Shown one piece after another: positions 1 to 10,354 of a stretch of DNA of 31,730 bases (position 1 is its first letter; the number at the start of each line of letters is the position of its first letter). Origin of the DNA: JAUIEH01 sp964483375 (GTDB lineage Bacteria > Pseudomonadota > Alphaproteobacteria > Caulobacterales > Maricaulaceae); contig CAZABJ010000032.1 in assembly GCA_964483375.1 (NCBI GenBank), positions 1 to 31,730 on the forward strand. Reading direction: 5' to 3'. The position numbers and the translations under genes were made by a program. The notes below the pieces were generated by a model. That model did no database searches and had not been told where the DNA came from. It worked only from the letters and a program-made list of their open reading frames with translations.

Positions 1-2072
1 TATTGCGTGCTGATGCCCAACACCGCGCGCGGCGGCGGGATCAGCCGCAAGATCACATCCGCCACCGACCGCAAGCGGCTTCGCAAAATCGTCGACGAAT
101 TCGCGGTGCCTGACGGCATGGGGCTGATCGTGCGCACGGCGGGCGCCAAGCGCACCAAGACTGAAGTGCGTCGTGACTATGAGTATCTGCTCAAGGTTTG
201 GGAGACGATCCGCTCAGACACCTTGAAATCCGTCGCCCCGTGCTTGGTTCACGAAGAGGATAATCTGGTCAAACGCGCTATCCGCGACCTTTATGACAAG
301 GACGTGGAGGAAGTCCTGGTGGAAGGCGATGTCGCCTATCGCGAGGCCAAGGACTTCATCCGCATGCTCATGCCGAGCCATGCTAAGAAGGTGCAGCCCT
401 ATCGCGGGGAGTCGCCGCTCTTCTTGCGCGAGCGCGCTGAGGACCAGCTCGAGCAGATCTACAATCCGACCGTGTCGCTGAAATCAGGCGGCTATCTGGT
501 CATCAACCAGACCGAAGCCCTTGTGGCGATCGACGTAAACTCCGGTCGGTCCACGCGCGAACGCAATATCGAAGCCACCGCGTTGAAGACCAATCTCGAG
601 GCGGCGGAGGAAGCCTGCCGGCAATTCCGCCTCCGCGATTTGGCCGGGCTGATCGTCATCGACTTCATTGATATGGAGGAGGCGAAAAACACCCGCGCCG
701 TCGAAAAACGCATGCGGGATTGCCTCAAGCGGGATCGCGCGCGGGTGCAGGCGGGCAAGATCTCCGGCTTCGGCCTGATGGAGCTGTCCCGTCAGCGTCG
801 CCGGGCGAGCATGCTTGAGGGCAGCCACACCGAATGCCACGTCTGCAAGGGCCGGGGGATCGTGCGGTCGGTGGAGTCGAGCGCGCTTCATATTCTGCGG
901 TCGATCGAAGAAGAGGGCGTGCGCGGGCAAGCCGGCGTCATTCGCGTCTCCGCCGCCACCGACGTGGCGTTGTATCTCTTGAACGAGAAACGCGCGCATC
1001 TGAACGCCGCCCAAGAGCGCTATGGCATGACGGTGCTGGTCGCCGCTGATGACTCGATGATCCCGCCGGACTGCACCATCGACCGGCTAGAGTCCTATAA
1101 GCGCGAAGACGCGCCCTCCGCTCTTCCCGTCGAAGACGAACCAGCCGCCATTGAACCCGAACCTGAGGTCGAAGAGGCGTCGGGCGACGGCGAAGAGGAA
1201 CAAGGCAAAAAACGTCGCCGCCGCAGACGCCGGCGGCGGGGCGGCGCGGACGCGGACGCCGAGGCGGAGGTCGCCGCCGAAACGACCGCTGATGACGTGG
1301 CGGCCGACAGCGCCGACGACGAGGAGCCCGAAGAAGCGCAGGAAGCCTCTGGCGAAGAGGACGACGAGGACAAGCCGAAGCGTCGGCGTCGCCGCGGTCG
1401 GCGCGGCGGCCGCGGTCGCCGTACGGCTGAAGGGACTGCGGACGCCGAGCCCGAGGGCATGCGCGTGGTCGACCCCGAAGCGGCGGCCGCTGAACTCAGC
1501 GCCGCCCCAGCGCTGGCGGAAGCGACGACCGCTCAGGGAGCCGCGGCGATCGAAGTCGCTGAGGATACGGCCGAGGCGGCTGATGAGCGTGAGGAGCGGT
1601 ATGACGAGGAACCGGCCTCCGCGCCTGCGCCCCAAGCGTCGCCCGCCCAAGAACAGCCTGTGAGCGAGGACGCCGCTGCGACTGAGCCCGAACCGCCCGA
1701 GGCGNNNNNNNNNNNNNNNNNNNNNNNNNNNNNNNNNNNNNNNNNNNNNNNNNNNNNNNNNNNNNNNNNNNNNNNNNNNNNNNNNNNNNNNNNNNNNNNN
1801 NNNNCGAGGCGGCGATCCCGGCCGAAATCGACGCGCCGGCGCCCGAGCCTGAGCCTGAGATGGAAACATCCTCGCCCAGGGCTGAAGAGGCGGAGCCGGC
1901 TGACGCGTTGGTTGGGGTCGAGGCGGAACCGGAAGCAGAGGCCGACGCCGAACCGGACCTTGAACCCGAACCGGTACTGGCCGCCGCGCCAGCCGCGCCG
2001 GACCCTGATCCCGAAGCCGAAGAACGCCGGCAACGCTGGCAAGATCGGCTCAAGACCTGGCTGAACGGCTAG
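1..2072 (+). CDS. rne: Ribonuclease E/G, 5'-truncated by window edge and interrupted by an assembly gap
   Basis: Endoribonuclease that initiates mRNA decay and rRNA processing and scaffolds the degradosome. The frame is already open at base 1 (YCVLMPNTARGGGISRKI, a conserved RNase E segment), so the N-terminal S1 RNA-binding part lies outside. The DNase I-like catalytic core is present: AIDVNSG with its metal-binding Asp at about codon 178, and LIVIDFIDME with the second Asp at about codon 221. The zinc-link motif CHVCKG has cysteines at about codons 279 and 282. After about codon 360 the protein becomes a disordered acidic Ala/Pro/Glu tail with two arginine-rich patches (about 1207-1245 and 1375-1425), typical of an RNA-binding scaffold. 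The tail is interrupted by 100 N. Downstream of the gap the acidic composition continues only in a shifted frame (codons beginning at 1806) and ends with RWQDRLKTWLNG and TAG at 2070-2072. The frame of the upstream half would give an arginine-rich nonsense end, so the gap length is wrong and this is not a real frameshift. Confidence 0.93.
1705..1804. other. Assembly gap (100 N) inside rne
   Basis: Exactly 100 N, a conventional placeholder for unknown length. It falls in the low-complexity Glu/Pro/Ala-coding tail of rne. Codons run in register 1 (mod 3) before it and register 0 after it, so the true missing length differs from 100. Confidence 0.98.
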
Positions 2073-2097
2073 GCGAAGAGTGCGGGGTTGAATGAGC

Positions 2098-2126
2098 GCG
2101 CCGAGGGCGGTCGCCGCCTTCGGCGC
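2098..2126. terminator. Strong hairpin between convergent rne and the SpoA gene
   Basis: Arms 2098-2110 and 2114-2126 form a 13-bp stem with one G-U type pair and a 3-base loop (tcg). It sits 25 bases after the rne stop and directly abuts the stop of the minus-strand SpoA gene at 2128. No run of T follows on either strand, so it may act as a bidirectional barrier or 3'-end stabiliser and not as a classic intrinsic terminator. Confidence 0.55.
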
Positions 2127-2127
2127 A

Positions 2128-2376
2128 TCAGCTGTCGGAGCGAAAGTCGTGGACGTCGGCGGGCTCTGTAACGCTCACTGCGACTTTCTCGCCCTGAATG
2201 CTCACTTCGCCCCGCGCGATAGGATGATTGTTTGCGAGGATCCACAGCGTGTCGTCTTCGCGGGTGTCCAGCGGGATCACCGCGCCACGGCCCATGCGCA
2301 GTAGCTGCTGCATTGGCAACGTGCAGCGGCCCAAAAGGACCGAAATCTCCACGTTTACGCGTTCGACTTGGCTCAT
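2128..2376 (-). CDS. Orphan FliN/YscQ-like SpoA-domain protein (82 aa)
   Basis: Small protein made almost entirely of one SpoA (surface presentation of antigens) domain, the fold that builds the flagellar motor-switch C-ring (FliN, FliM C-terminus) and type III secretion sorting platforms. Visible pattern: VNVEISVLLGRCTLPMQQLL, then GAVIPLD, then a short loop and IARGEVSIQGEKVAVSVTE, matching the FliN layout of two beta units around a GxVIxLD turn. The chosen start is ATG at 2374-2376; the open frame runs upstream to 2493 but the extra 39 residues look like random coding and would overlap lipB. It is divergent from lipB and convergent with rne, with no other flagellar or secretion gene in the window. 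It could be the true FliN of the organism displaced from its cluster, or a SpoA protein with another role. Family assignment is from the residue pattern only. Confidence 0.72.
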   Translation of the reverse strand: MSQVERVNVEISVLLGRCTLPMQQLLRMGRGAVIPLDTREDDTLWILANNHPIARGEVSIQGEKVAVSVTEPADVHDFRSDS

Positions 2377-2468
2377 GACCCGGCTCGCCTGCTCCGCCGG
2401 CTGCAGGTTGAAACCGCCGGCGCAAAGGCGACTATAGGGCTGGTGTCGTAAAGGACGGGTAAGGACCG
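2377..2468. promoter_or_regulatory. Divergent intergenic region, SpoA gene / lipB
   Basis: 92 bases between the two divergent start codons must hold both promoters. A Shine-Dalgarno-like taaggacc lies just upstream of the lipB ATG at 2469. I could not recognise convincing -35/-10 boxes. Confidence 0.35.
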
Positions 2469-3167
2469 ATGCACGATCTCGCCGCGCCCGCAACGCCGAT
2501 TGACTGGCTCCAATCGCCGGGTCTGACGCCTTATGAGAAGGCGCTTGCGGTCATGGACGCGCGGCGTGCGGACATTCTGGCCGAACGCGCGCCCGAACTC
2601 GTTTGGCTGTTGGAGCACCCCCCGCTCTACACCGCAGGCTCAAGCGCCGCTCCCGAAGAGCTGACGGCGCCGGACCGGTTTCCCGTTTTTCAGACAGGGA
2701 GAGGCGGGCGGTACACCTATCACGGGCCCGGACAGCGGGTGGTCTATCTGATGCTGGATTTGCGGCGTCGCGGGCGCGACGTCCGTCGGTTCGTCTCTTC
2801 CCTCGAAACCTGGATGGTCGACGCACTCGGCAGACTTGGGGTGGCCGCGGAGCCGCGCGCGGATCGCGTGGGCGTTTGGACGCCCCGCGGCGAGGGCCGG
2901 GAAGACAAAATCGCCGCGATCGGCGTGCGCCTATCGCGCTGGATCAGTTCGCATGGCGTGGCGTTGAACGTCGCACCCGACCTTACGCATTTCTCCGGCA
3001 TCACCCCTTGCGGCATCGCCGATCCCCGCTATGGCGTGACGTCCCTGGCCGCGTTGGGGGTGACGGACAACATGGCGGTCGTCGACGCCGCCCTGCGCGA
3101 AAGCTTCATCGCCCTGTTCGGCCCTATTCGCTCGATCGGGGCGGATCTCGAAGTGTCGGCCCACTAG
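2469..3167 (+). CDS. lipB: Octanoyl-[acyl-carrier-protein]:protein N-octanoyltransferase (lipoate biosynthesis)
   Basis: Cytosolic enzyme that moves the octanoyl group from octanoyl-ACP onto lipoyl domains of 2-oxoacid dehydrogenases and the glycine cleavage H protein; LipA then inserts sulfur. Family signatures are all present: RGGRYTYHGPGQ at residues 78-89, the catalytic Lys in DKIAAIGV (K147), HGVALNV at 162-168 and the catalytic Cys in TPCGI (C181). At 232 residues it is of normal length. The start at 2469 is supported by an aaggac ribosome-binding site 3-9 bases upstream. No lipA is in the window. It is followed after about 70 bases by a VOC-fold gene on the same strand, which may be co-transcribed. 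Confidence 0.95.
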   Translation: MHDLAAPATPIDWLQSPGLTPYEKALAVMDARRADILAERAPELVWLLEHPPLYTAGSSAAPEELTAPDRFPVFQTGRGGRYTYHGPGQRVVYLMLDLRRRGRDVRRFVSSLETWMVDALGRLGVAAEPRADRVGVWTPRGEGREDKIAAIGVRLSRWISSHGVALNVAPDLTHFSGITPCGIADPRYGVTSLAALGVTDNMAVVDAALRESFIALFGPIRSIGADLEVSAH

Positions 3168-3237
3168 TATTACGGGCTTGCCACGCCCTTCCCTTCGCCT
3201 CAGCGTTGCGGCGCAGAGCCAATGGGGAGATGCGCTG

Positions 3238-3639
3238 ATGAGCGAATACCATGGGACTTGGGCTTGGCACGAACTGGCTTCGCCCGATCCGGAGGCCGCC
3301 GCTGGATTCTATCAACAACTGTTTGGGTGGACGACCCGCGGCCAGGACATGGGCGGCGAGACCGGCGTGTACACGCTCTTTCAACGCCCTGGCTCAAGTG
3401 AAGACTATGGCGGCGTCGTTAGAATTCAGGGACCGCAATGGGAAGGTATTCCGCCCCACTGGATGGTTTACATCGCGGTGGACGACGTGGACGCGTCCTG
3501 CGCAAAAGCCGCTGAAGAGGGCGGTGAGGTGAAAGTCCCCGCCTTCGACATCCCCGGCGTCGGCCGGATGGCTGTGATCGCCGACCCCCATGGCGCGGTG
3601 TTCTCTGTGATCACGCCGAGCACGCCCGCACAGAGCTGA
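3238..3639 (+). CDS. VOC (glyoxalase/bleomycin resistance/dioxygenase) fold protein
   Basis: 133-residue single-domain protein of the vicinal oxygen chelate superfamily. The first beta-alpha unit reads WHELASPDPEAAAGFYQQLF followed by GW, the hallmark of the small cytoplasmic VOC proteins annotated as glyoxalase-like. The second half has the matching HWMVYIAVDDVDASCAKA and ends with VIADPHGAVFSVITP, where Asp-Pro-His/Gln-Gly-Ala is typical. The substrate cannot be told from sequence. Start ATG 3238 is preferred over the upstream in-frame start at 3178 because ggggag lies 8 bases upstream and homology begins right after it. It runs in the same direction as lipB, about 70 bases downstream. Confidence 0.88.
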   Translation: MSEYHGTWAWHELASPDPEAAAGFYQQLFGWTTRGQDMGGETGVYTLFQRPGSSEDYGGVVRIQGPQWEGIPPHWMVYIAVDDVDASCAKAAEEGGEVKVPAFDIPGVGRMAVIADPHGAVFSVITPSTPAQS

Positions 3640-3649
3640 GCGCAAGGCG

Positions 3650-3674
3650 CTGGGGCCGCGGCGAGCGGCCCCAG
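3650..3674. terminator. Hairpin between convergent VOC gene and DUF805 gene
   Basis: A perfect 10-bp inverted repeat, ctggggccgc (3650-3659) and gcggccccag (3665-3674), with a 5-base loop. It lies 10 bases after the VOC stop and 9 bases from the stop of the minus-strand DUF805 gene, so it could end both transcripts. No T run follows on either side. Confidence 0.6.
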
Positions 3675-3682
3675 CCCGTGAC

Positions 3683-4177
3683 TTACGCGGCCGCCGGCGT
3701 CGTCGGCGGTCCATATTTGTTGGTTTCAGGGTCGCTGCGGAGATTTGCGACCACAAACGCAACACCCAACGCGATGACGGCGTTGAGGATGATGCTCGGA
3801 ATGAGCAGAGTTTGGGTCATCTGCATTTGGAGGGCCTGAATTTGCGCCTGATCCCCGCTTTGAGCGGCCTCCATGACTTGCGCGGTGAGATCGCCGCCGA
3901 GCGTGAAGCTCAGTACCATGCCGCCGATGAAGCCCAGAATAATGTAAGCCAGGATCACCAGCAGCACGAGCCAACCGCTCTTTCCGGCGTCATGGAAACG
4001 CTTCACATAGACGCAAATGAACGGATAGAGCAGCACGATCCCGATGATGCCGATCATCGGGTTGACGTAAGCCGACGCCGCTGAAATCGCGGCGTTCACG
4101 GCGATGAGAATGAGAATGCCAGTCCAGAACGGGCCGGACGGGATTCGTCCGTTGGGATTGAACAGTACGTTGACCAT
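3683..4177 (-). CDS. DUF805 family inner-membrane protein
   Basis: 164-residue membrane protein of the YhaH/DUF805 family, whose function is unknown. It starts with VLFNPNGRIPSGPFW, has about four hydrophobic segments (roughly residues 17-36, 41-58, 69-91 and 123-145) and carries the family motif KRFHDAGKSGW at 59-69 between segments two and three. The C-terminal NKYGPP also matches the family's N-x-YGP ending. It lies 78 bases downstream of a second, divergent DUF805 copy, which in turn overlaps pccA, so all three probably share a transcript. Confidence 0.87.
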   Translation of the reverse strand: MVNVLFNPNGRIPSGPFWTGILILIAVNAAISAASAYVNPMIGIIGIVLLYPFICVYVKRFHDAGKSGWLVLLVILAYIILGFIGGMVLSFTLGGDLTAQVMEAAQSGDQAQIQALQMQMTQTLLIPSIILNAVIALGVAFVVANLRSDPETNKYGPPTTPAAA

Positions 4178-4255
4178 GGAGTGTCCCCTTCCAAGCAGTC
4201 GCGCCTCACCCTAACGTCTTCGCGCGACGACGCCACGCCTTGGCGCCCAAATCCG

Positions 4256-4797
4256 TCAGGAATAGGGACGACGCACCGCCGCGCCCGCCCAAATTGCGAG
4301 CAAGAAGGCCGGCGCCCAAAATCCGACAAAGCTCGGTCCGGCCGAACGGCTGACGAGGAGCGCGGTGACCTCAGGATCGGTCACACGCTCTTCGAGCGCA
4401 GCCTCGAACCCTTCATCGGTCTGAACGATGGCGGCGAGTTCGACGAATGTCTCGACATCGTGTCCGCGGTCTTGGGCCAATTCGATCATAACCGGGGTCA
4501 TCACGACGAACTGGGCGGCGAAAAAAGCGGCCAGCGCCACCGCAAAGCCGGCGCCCAGCGGGATCAGCGCCAAAGCGGCGGGCTGCCCCTTCGCGCGAAA
4601 CCGCTGAGCGAAAACACAGAAGAACGGAAACTTCAAAAACAAGCCCGCGAACGCGGCGAAATTGGCCTGTTCGGGCCGTTCCTGTTGCAACAGCGCCAAG
4701 AAACCGCCTGCGATCACCAAGAACAACAACGCCGACCAAAACGCGCCAGCGTCCAGAGTTCCTCGCGGATTGAAAAGCGCCCCTAACATGCCTCGGC

Positions 4798-4801
<4 letters not shown>
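4256..4801 (-). CDS. Divergent DUF805-like membrane protein
   Basis: 181-residue membrane protein. Its start (MLGALFNPRGTLDAGAFW) aligns well with the neighbouring DUF805 protein, and hydrophobic segments lie near residues 21-38, 48-66, 75-103 and 155-176. The signature loop is degenerate: QRFRAKGQPA at 67-76 replaces KRFHDAGKSG. An acidic soluble stretch of about 45 residues (about 108-150) separates the last two segments. The GTG start at 4801 overlaps the pccA stop (GTGA) and has GGAG five bases upstream; an ATG at 4789 is an alternative that would make the N-terminus match its paralogue exactly. Probably a tandem duplicate, translationally coupled to pccA. Confidence 0.75.
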
Positions 4802-6801
<2,000 letters not shown>

Positions 6802-6895
6802 GCCGCCTCGATAAAAGTCGACCGGCGATGGACCGGGGATTGCAGGGGCATGCTTATCCTCTCCCCCGCGTCAGCGCAAAGGAACGAGCCTGGCC
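6802..6895. promoter_or_regulatory. Divergent intergenic region, pccA / GH5 gene
   Basis: 94 bases between divergent start codons must contain the pccA and GH5 promoters. It shows an aaggaacg ribosome-binding site for the GH5 gene and a gagg for pccA, but no clear operator or promoter boxes. Confidence 0.35.
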
Positions 6896-7921
6896 ATGCG
6901 CGCACTGATTATTCCGTTGTTCGCCGCCTTTATGGTTTCAGCCTGTGACGGCCCGGCTTCTGCGGACAAAGACGCCCCGGCGCCGCGCGCGCCCGACGCC
7001 GCCTTCGACTTTCCAGTCCGGGCCTGCATCAACGTCGCCAACGCCTTGAATGCGCCGCGGGAGGGCGACTGGGGGTTCGCGATTGAGGCATGGCACTTCG
7101 ACCAGATCGCAGCCGCCGGTTTCGACACCGTCCGGCTGCCCATCGCATGGACCGAGCATGCGGGACGCGAGCCGCCCTACGCCATCGATCCGGCTTTCTT
7201 CGCCCGAGTGGACGAAGTGCTCGCCCAAGCCCGCGCGCGCGACCTCAACGTCATCCTCGACATGCACCAGTATTACGCCATGATGAGCGCGCCGCGCGCT
7301 GAGCGACCGCGTTTTTTGGCGCTCTGGTCGCAAATCGCCGCTCGCTATGCGTCCGAACCCGATGACGCGGTGTTTTTCGAAGTCCTCAACGAGCCTCGCG
7401 ACGCGCTCGAAAACCCGCTTTGGGAGGAAATCTCAGCGGAAGCGATCGCCGCCATTCGTATGACCAATCCCGCCCGCCCCGTGATCGTGGGCGGGGACAC
7501 CTGGAACTCCACTTGGGGCTTGTCGCGCTTCACCCCGCCTCAGGACCCTTATCTCGTCGGGACGTTTCACTTCTATGACCCCTATGAGTTCACCCATCAG
7601 GGCATCGACTTTTCAGACACGCCCCCCCCGCTCGGCCGCCGGTGGGGAAGCGAGGCCGAACGCCGCGCGTTGGAGGAGGACTTCGACGAAATGGCCGAGT
7701 GGGGTCAGCGTCACGACCGGCCGGTCTTTCTCGGCGAGTTCGGCGTTTTCCGAGACGCCGCCCTGCCGCAACGGGTCGCTTGGACCCAGGCGGTGCGAGA
7801 AGCGGCGGAATCGCGAAACATGGGATGGTGCGCCTTCGATTTCGCGGCGAGCTTCATCACCTACGACCTTGAAGCGGGGCGGTGGATCTCCCCGCTTTTG
7901 GGCGCACTTGGCCGGACCTAG
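6896..7921 (+). CDS. Glycoside hydrolase family 5-type (cellulase-like) lipoprotein
   Basis: 341-residue exported beta-glycosidase. The N-terminus is a lipoprotein signal: a short hydrophobic stretch then VSAC with the lipidated Cys at 17, followed by an Asp/Ala/Pro linker. The catalytic domain shows the GH5 TIM-barrel landmarks in order: FDTVRLPIAW (76-85), VILDMHQYY (119-127), FFEVLNEP with the acid/base Glu at 166, GTFHFYDPYEFTHQG (222-236) and FLGEFGVF with the nucleophile Glu at 281, then a late Trp (W311). Subfamily and substrate (beta-glucan, mannan or other) cannot be read from this. It reads away from pccA and its TAG stop shares the palindrome CTAG (7918-7921) with the stop of the convergent channel gene. 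No other polysaccharide-utilisation gene is nearby. Confidence 0.9.
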   Translation: MRALIIPLFAAFMVSACDGPASADKDAPAPRAPDAAFDFPVRACINVANALNAPREGDWGFAIEAWHFDQIAAAGFDTVRLPIAWTEHAGREPPYAIDPAFFARVDEVLAQARARDLNVILDMHQYYAMMSAPRAERPRFLALWSQIAARYASEPDDAVFFEVLNEPRDALENPLWEEISAEAIAAIRMTNPARPVIVGGDTWNSTWGLSRFTPPQDPYLVGTFHFYDPYEFTHQGIDFSDTPPPLGRRWGSEAERRALEEDFDEMAEWGQRHDRPVFLGEFGVFRDAALPQRVAWTQAVREAAESRNMGWCAFDFAASFITYDLEAGRWISPLLGALGRT

Positions 7922-8367
7922 CTTTGCGCGTCTTGTCGTTCCGCCGCCTCTAAAGCGTTGAGCCGGTTGGTCACGCTGATGAGAAAAGCGGTCGACCAGC
8001 CAATAAGGATGAGCCCGTTCGCGCTTTCCAGGGCCCCGAAAAGCCGCCATTGCGGGTCGAGCACGACATCCCCGAAGCCCACCGTGGTGAAGCTGGAGGC
8101 CGAATAGTAGAGCGCCTCCTCCCATCTCTCGAACGCGCCGACGCCAAGAAACGCGCCCGCATACAGCGTGATTTCAATCCAGTGCAACACGAAGAGAGCC
8201 AACACGACGCCGAGCAGCGCAAAAAGCTGAACCGAGCGCGCCGCCGCACGGGAAAGCGACTGGCGTTCAAGCGCGTTCATCACGCGCAAGAGGACGGCGA
8301 GCCCAACGAAATGCACGCCCGTCGTCACCGCCGCCATAATGGCGGACAACGCCAAATTCATCCCCAT
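7918..8367 (-). CDS. Small potassium-channel-like membrane protein
   Basis: 149-residue ion channel subunit. An N-terminal hydrophobic segment (about 5-28) is followed by a two-helix pore unit: helix at about 46-70, pore loop EEALYYSASSFTTVGFGD with the selectivity filter TVGFGD at 95-100, and an inner helix at about 112-132. The filter GFG in place of GYG is common in prokaryotic K+ channels. No RCK, cyclic-nucleotide or voltage-sensor domain is attached, so gating is unknown; four subunits would be needed for one pore. The last four bases overlap the GH5 stop in convergent arrangement. ATG 8367 is used; ATG 8361 is an alternative. Confidence 0.85.
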   Translation of the reverse strand: MGMNLALSAIMAAVTTGVHFVGLAVLLRVMNALERQSLSRAAARSVQLFALLGVVLALFVLHWIEITLYAGAFLGVGAFERWEEALYYSASSFTTVGFGDVVLDPQWRLFGALESANGLILIGWSTAFLISVTNRLNALEAAERQDAQS

Positions 8368-8684
8368 GTCCGACCCCGCCTTCCCCTAAGCGCCGCAACC
8401 GTCGCGGACGTCCTTAGCATGGACCTTTCCGCGATGCGTCACGGCCCACTCTGACGGAGCGCGGCGGGACTCGCGCACGGGCCGCCCCCCGATGTGACTA
8501 CGACACCACAGACACCGTGACACAAAATCCCCAATTCCACGAAATCGCCACAATTCCGTCCCAAACGATCATGATCGCGGCGCCGTTCAGCCGTGCTTTG
8601 CCACTACTCACGCGCGCCTCGGGCAAGGTGTTAGGCAAAACTGCGCCGGACCGGGAATTGGTTGAAACTCTGCGGGAGACAAAA
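8368..8684. other. Long intergenic stretch with a palindrome
   Basis: 317 bases with no convincing gene. It holds a perfect 12-base palindrome, cgatcatgatcg at 8566-8577, that could be an operator for the downstream mini-gene unit. An open frame from a GTG at 8517 runs in register with the short frame at 8685, but its residues look random and it has no ribosome-binding site. I saw no clear promoter boxes. Confidence 0.4.
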
Positions 8685-8717
8685 ATGTCGCAACGAAACC
8701 TGGGGCTTAAAGCCTAG
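8685..8717 (+). CDS. Possible 10-residue leader peptide
   Basis: ATG at 8685 has a very good ribosome-binding site (cgggag, 6 bases upstream) and encodes MSQRNLGLKA before TAG. It lies 66 bases ahead of the 45-codon frame in the same direction, followed by an inverted repeat. This is what a translated leader would look like, but a 10-codon frame carries little statistical weight. Confidence 0.3.
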   Translation: MSQRNLGLKA

Positions 8718-8742
8718 TGTCCGTGGGACTTCGCATACCGGG

Positions 8743-8780
8743 GTTCCACACTCACCTTTACTTGAGGAAACGAGTGGAAC
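8743..8780 (+). promoter_or_regulatory. Inverted repeat just upstream of a small gene
   Basis: gttccac (8743-8749) pairs with gtggaac (8774-8780); ctc (8751-8753) and gag (8772-8774) can extend the inner part. The hairpin ends four bases before the ATG at 8784 and places the purine-rich gaggaaa in its loop, so it could modulate ribosome access. Confidence 0.3.
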
Positions 8781-8783
8781 ACC

Positions 8784-8921
8784 ATGTCGACGCTTCGCAA
8801 GGCGCGCAGCGTGCTGAAGAATCTGTTCCTCAGCGCGTCTGTCGTGTTCACGGTCGTAGACGGCTTTCAGCTGGCGACCGTCGTGCCGGAGATCCTGGGA
8901 TGGATCGACCGGCTGATCTGA
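8784..8921 (+). CDS. Small hydrophobic protein, 45 aa, unknown function
   Basis: I do not recognise a family. The frame begins MSTLRKARSVLKNLF with a basic, amphipathic N-terminus, continues through a hydrophobic middle (about residues 14-38, LSASVVFTVVDGFQLATVV) and ends GWIDRLI. This suggests a small membrane-associated protein, either one short transmembrane helix or a surface-lying amphipathic helix. Its own perfect intrinsic terminator starts 10 bases after the TGA, which strongly supports a discrete short transcript here. The ribosome-binding site is weak (gaggaaa, 13-14 bases from the ATG). It could be a small stress or regulatory membrane peptide, a toxin-like peptide, or the by-product of a non-coding RNA ending at the terminator. 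Confidence 0.5.
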   Translation: MSTLRKARSVLKNLFLSASVVFTVVDGFQLATVVPEILGWIDRLI

Positions 8922-8930
8922 TGATCTAGC

Positions 8931-8968
8931 GGGGCGTCGGGGCGACCGACGCCCCGTTTTTCGTTCTT
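8931..8968 (+). terminator. Intrinsic (rho-independent) terminator
   Basis: A perfect 10-bp stem, ggggcgtcgg (8931-8940) and ccgacgcccc (8946-8955), with a GGCGA loop, followed directly by gtttttcgttctt. This is the clearest intrinsic terminator in the window, reading on the plus strand for the small gene at 8784. Confidence 0.9.
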
Positions 8969-9093
8969 CCCAGCAAATTGCGCGTGCTGCGAGACCTTGC
9001 CCGCCGCACCCGCCTCTTCTGCGCCCAAACGCACATCGCCCCCGCCGCCGGAAAGGCGACGAGGGCGACGGTAGAGCGTCCGATGCGGGCGTT

Positions 9094-10143
<1,050 letters not shown>

Positions 10144-10354
10144 TTCTGTCTCCCCCAATGAAGGAATTGGCGGCCCAGCCGCCGGCGCCAGACACTACAT
10201 CTCCCCCGGCCACCGCGCTACCGGAGAAGCGAAATCTCCGTTGGGAATCGCGTCACGGGCGCATCTGCGGCGACATGAGCGGCGCGCAGAAGCCTTTAAG
10301 AGGCTATATCTTGAGCGCGGGAGAGCAGACCGACCGCGGCGAACGGGGGACGGC
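10144..10354. promoter_or_regulatory. Divergent intergenic region, lipoprotein / voltage-sensor channel
   Basis: 211 bases between divergent starts. It contains strong ribosome-binding sites at both ends (gggggag for the lipoprotein, gggga at 10346-10350 for the channel), a small inverted repeat cggaga/tctccg near 10220-10240 and a tatatc -10-like element near 10305. No operator is recognised. Confidence 0.35.

Noticed and set aside
1805..2064. Arginine-rich C-terminus of RNase E in the pre-gap register
   Set aside because: The shifted register continues the acidic Ala/Pro/Glu composition and ends at its own stop; the arginine-rich reading is an artefact of the 100-N filler.
8517..8717. 66-codon frame upstream of the mini-gene
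   Set aside because: GTG start without a ribosome-binding site and no recognisable pattern; only the last 10 codons have a good start context, so I kept just those as a low-confidence leader.
9060..9090. Terminator after the methyltransferase-like gene
   Set aside because: Only a 5-bp imperfect stem with a G-T pair, and the T run is on the wrong side for the minus-strand gene.
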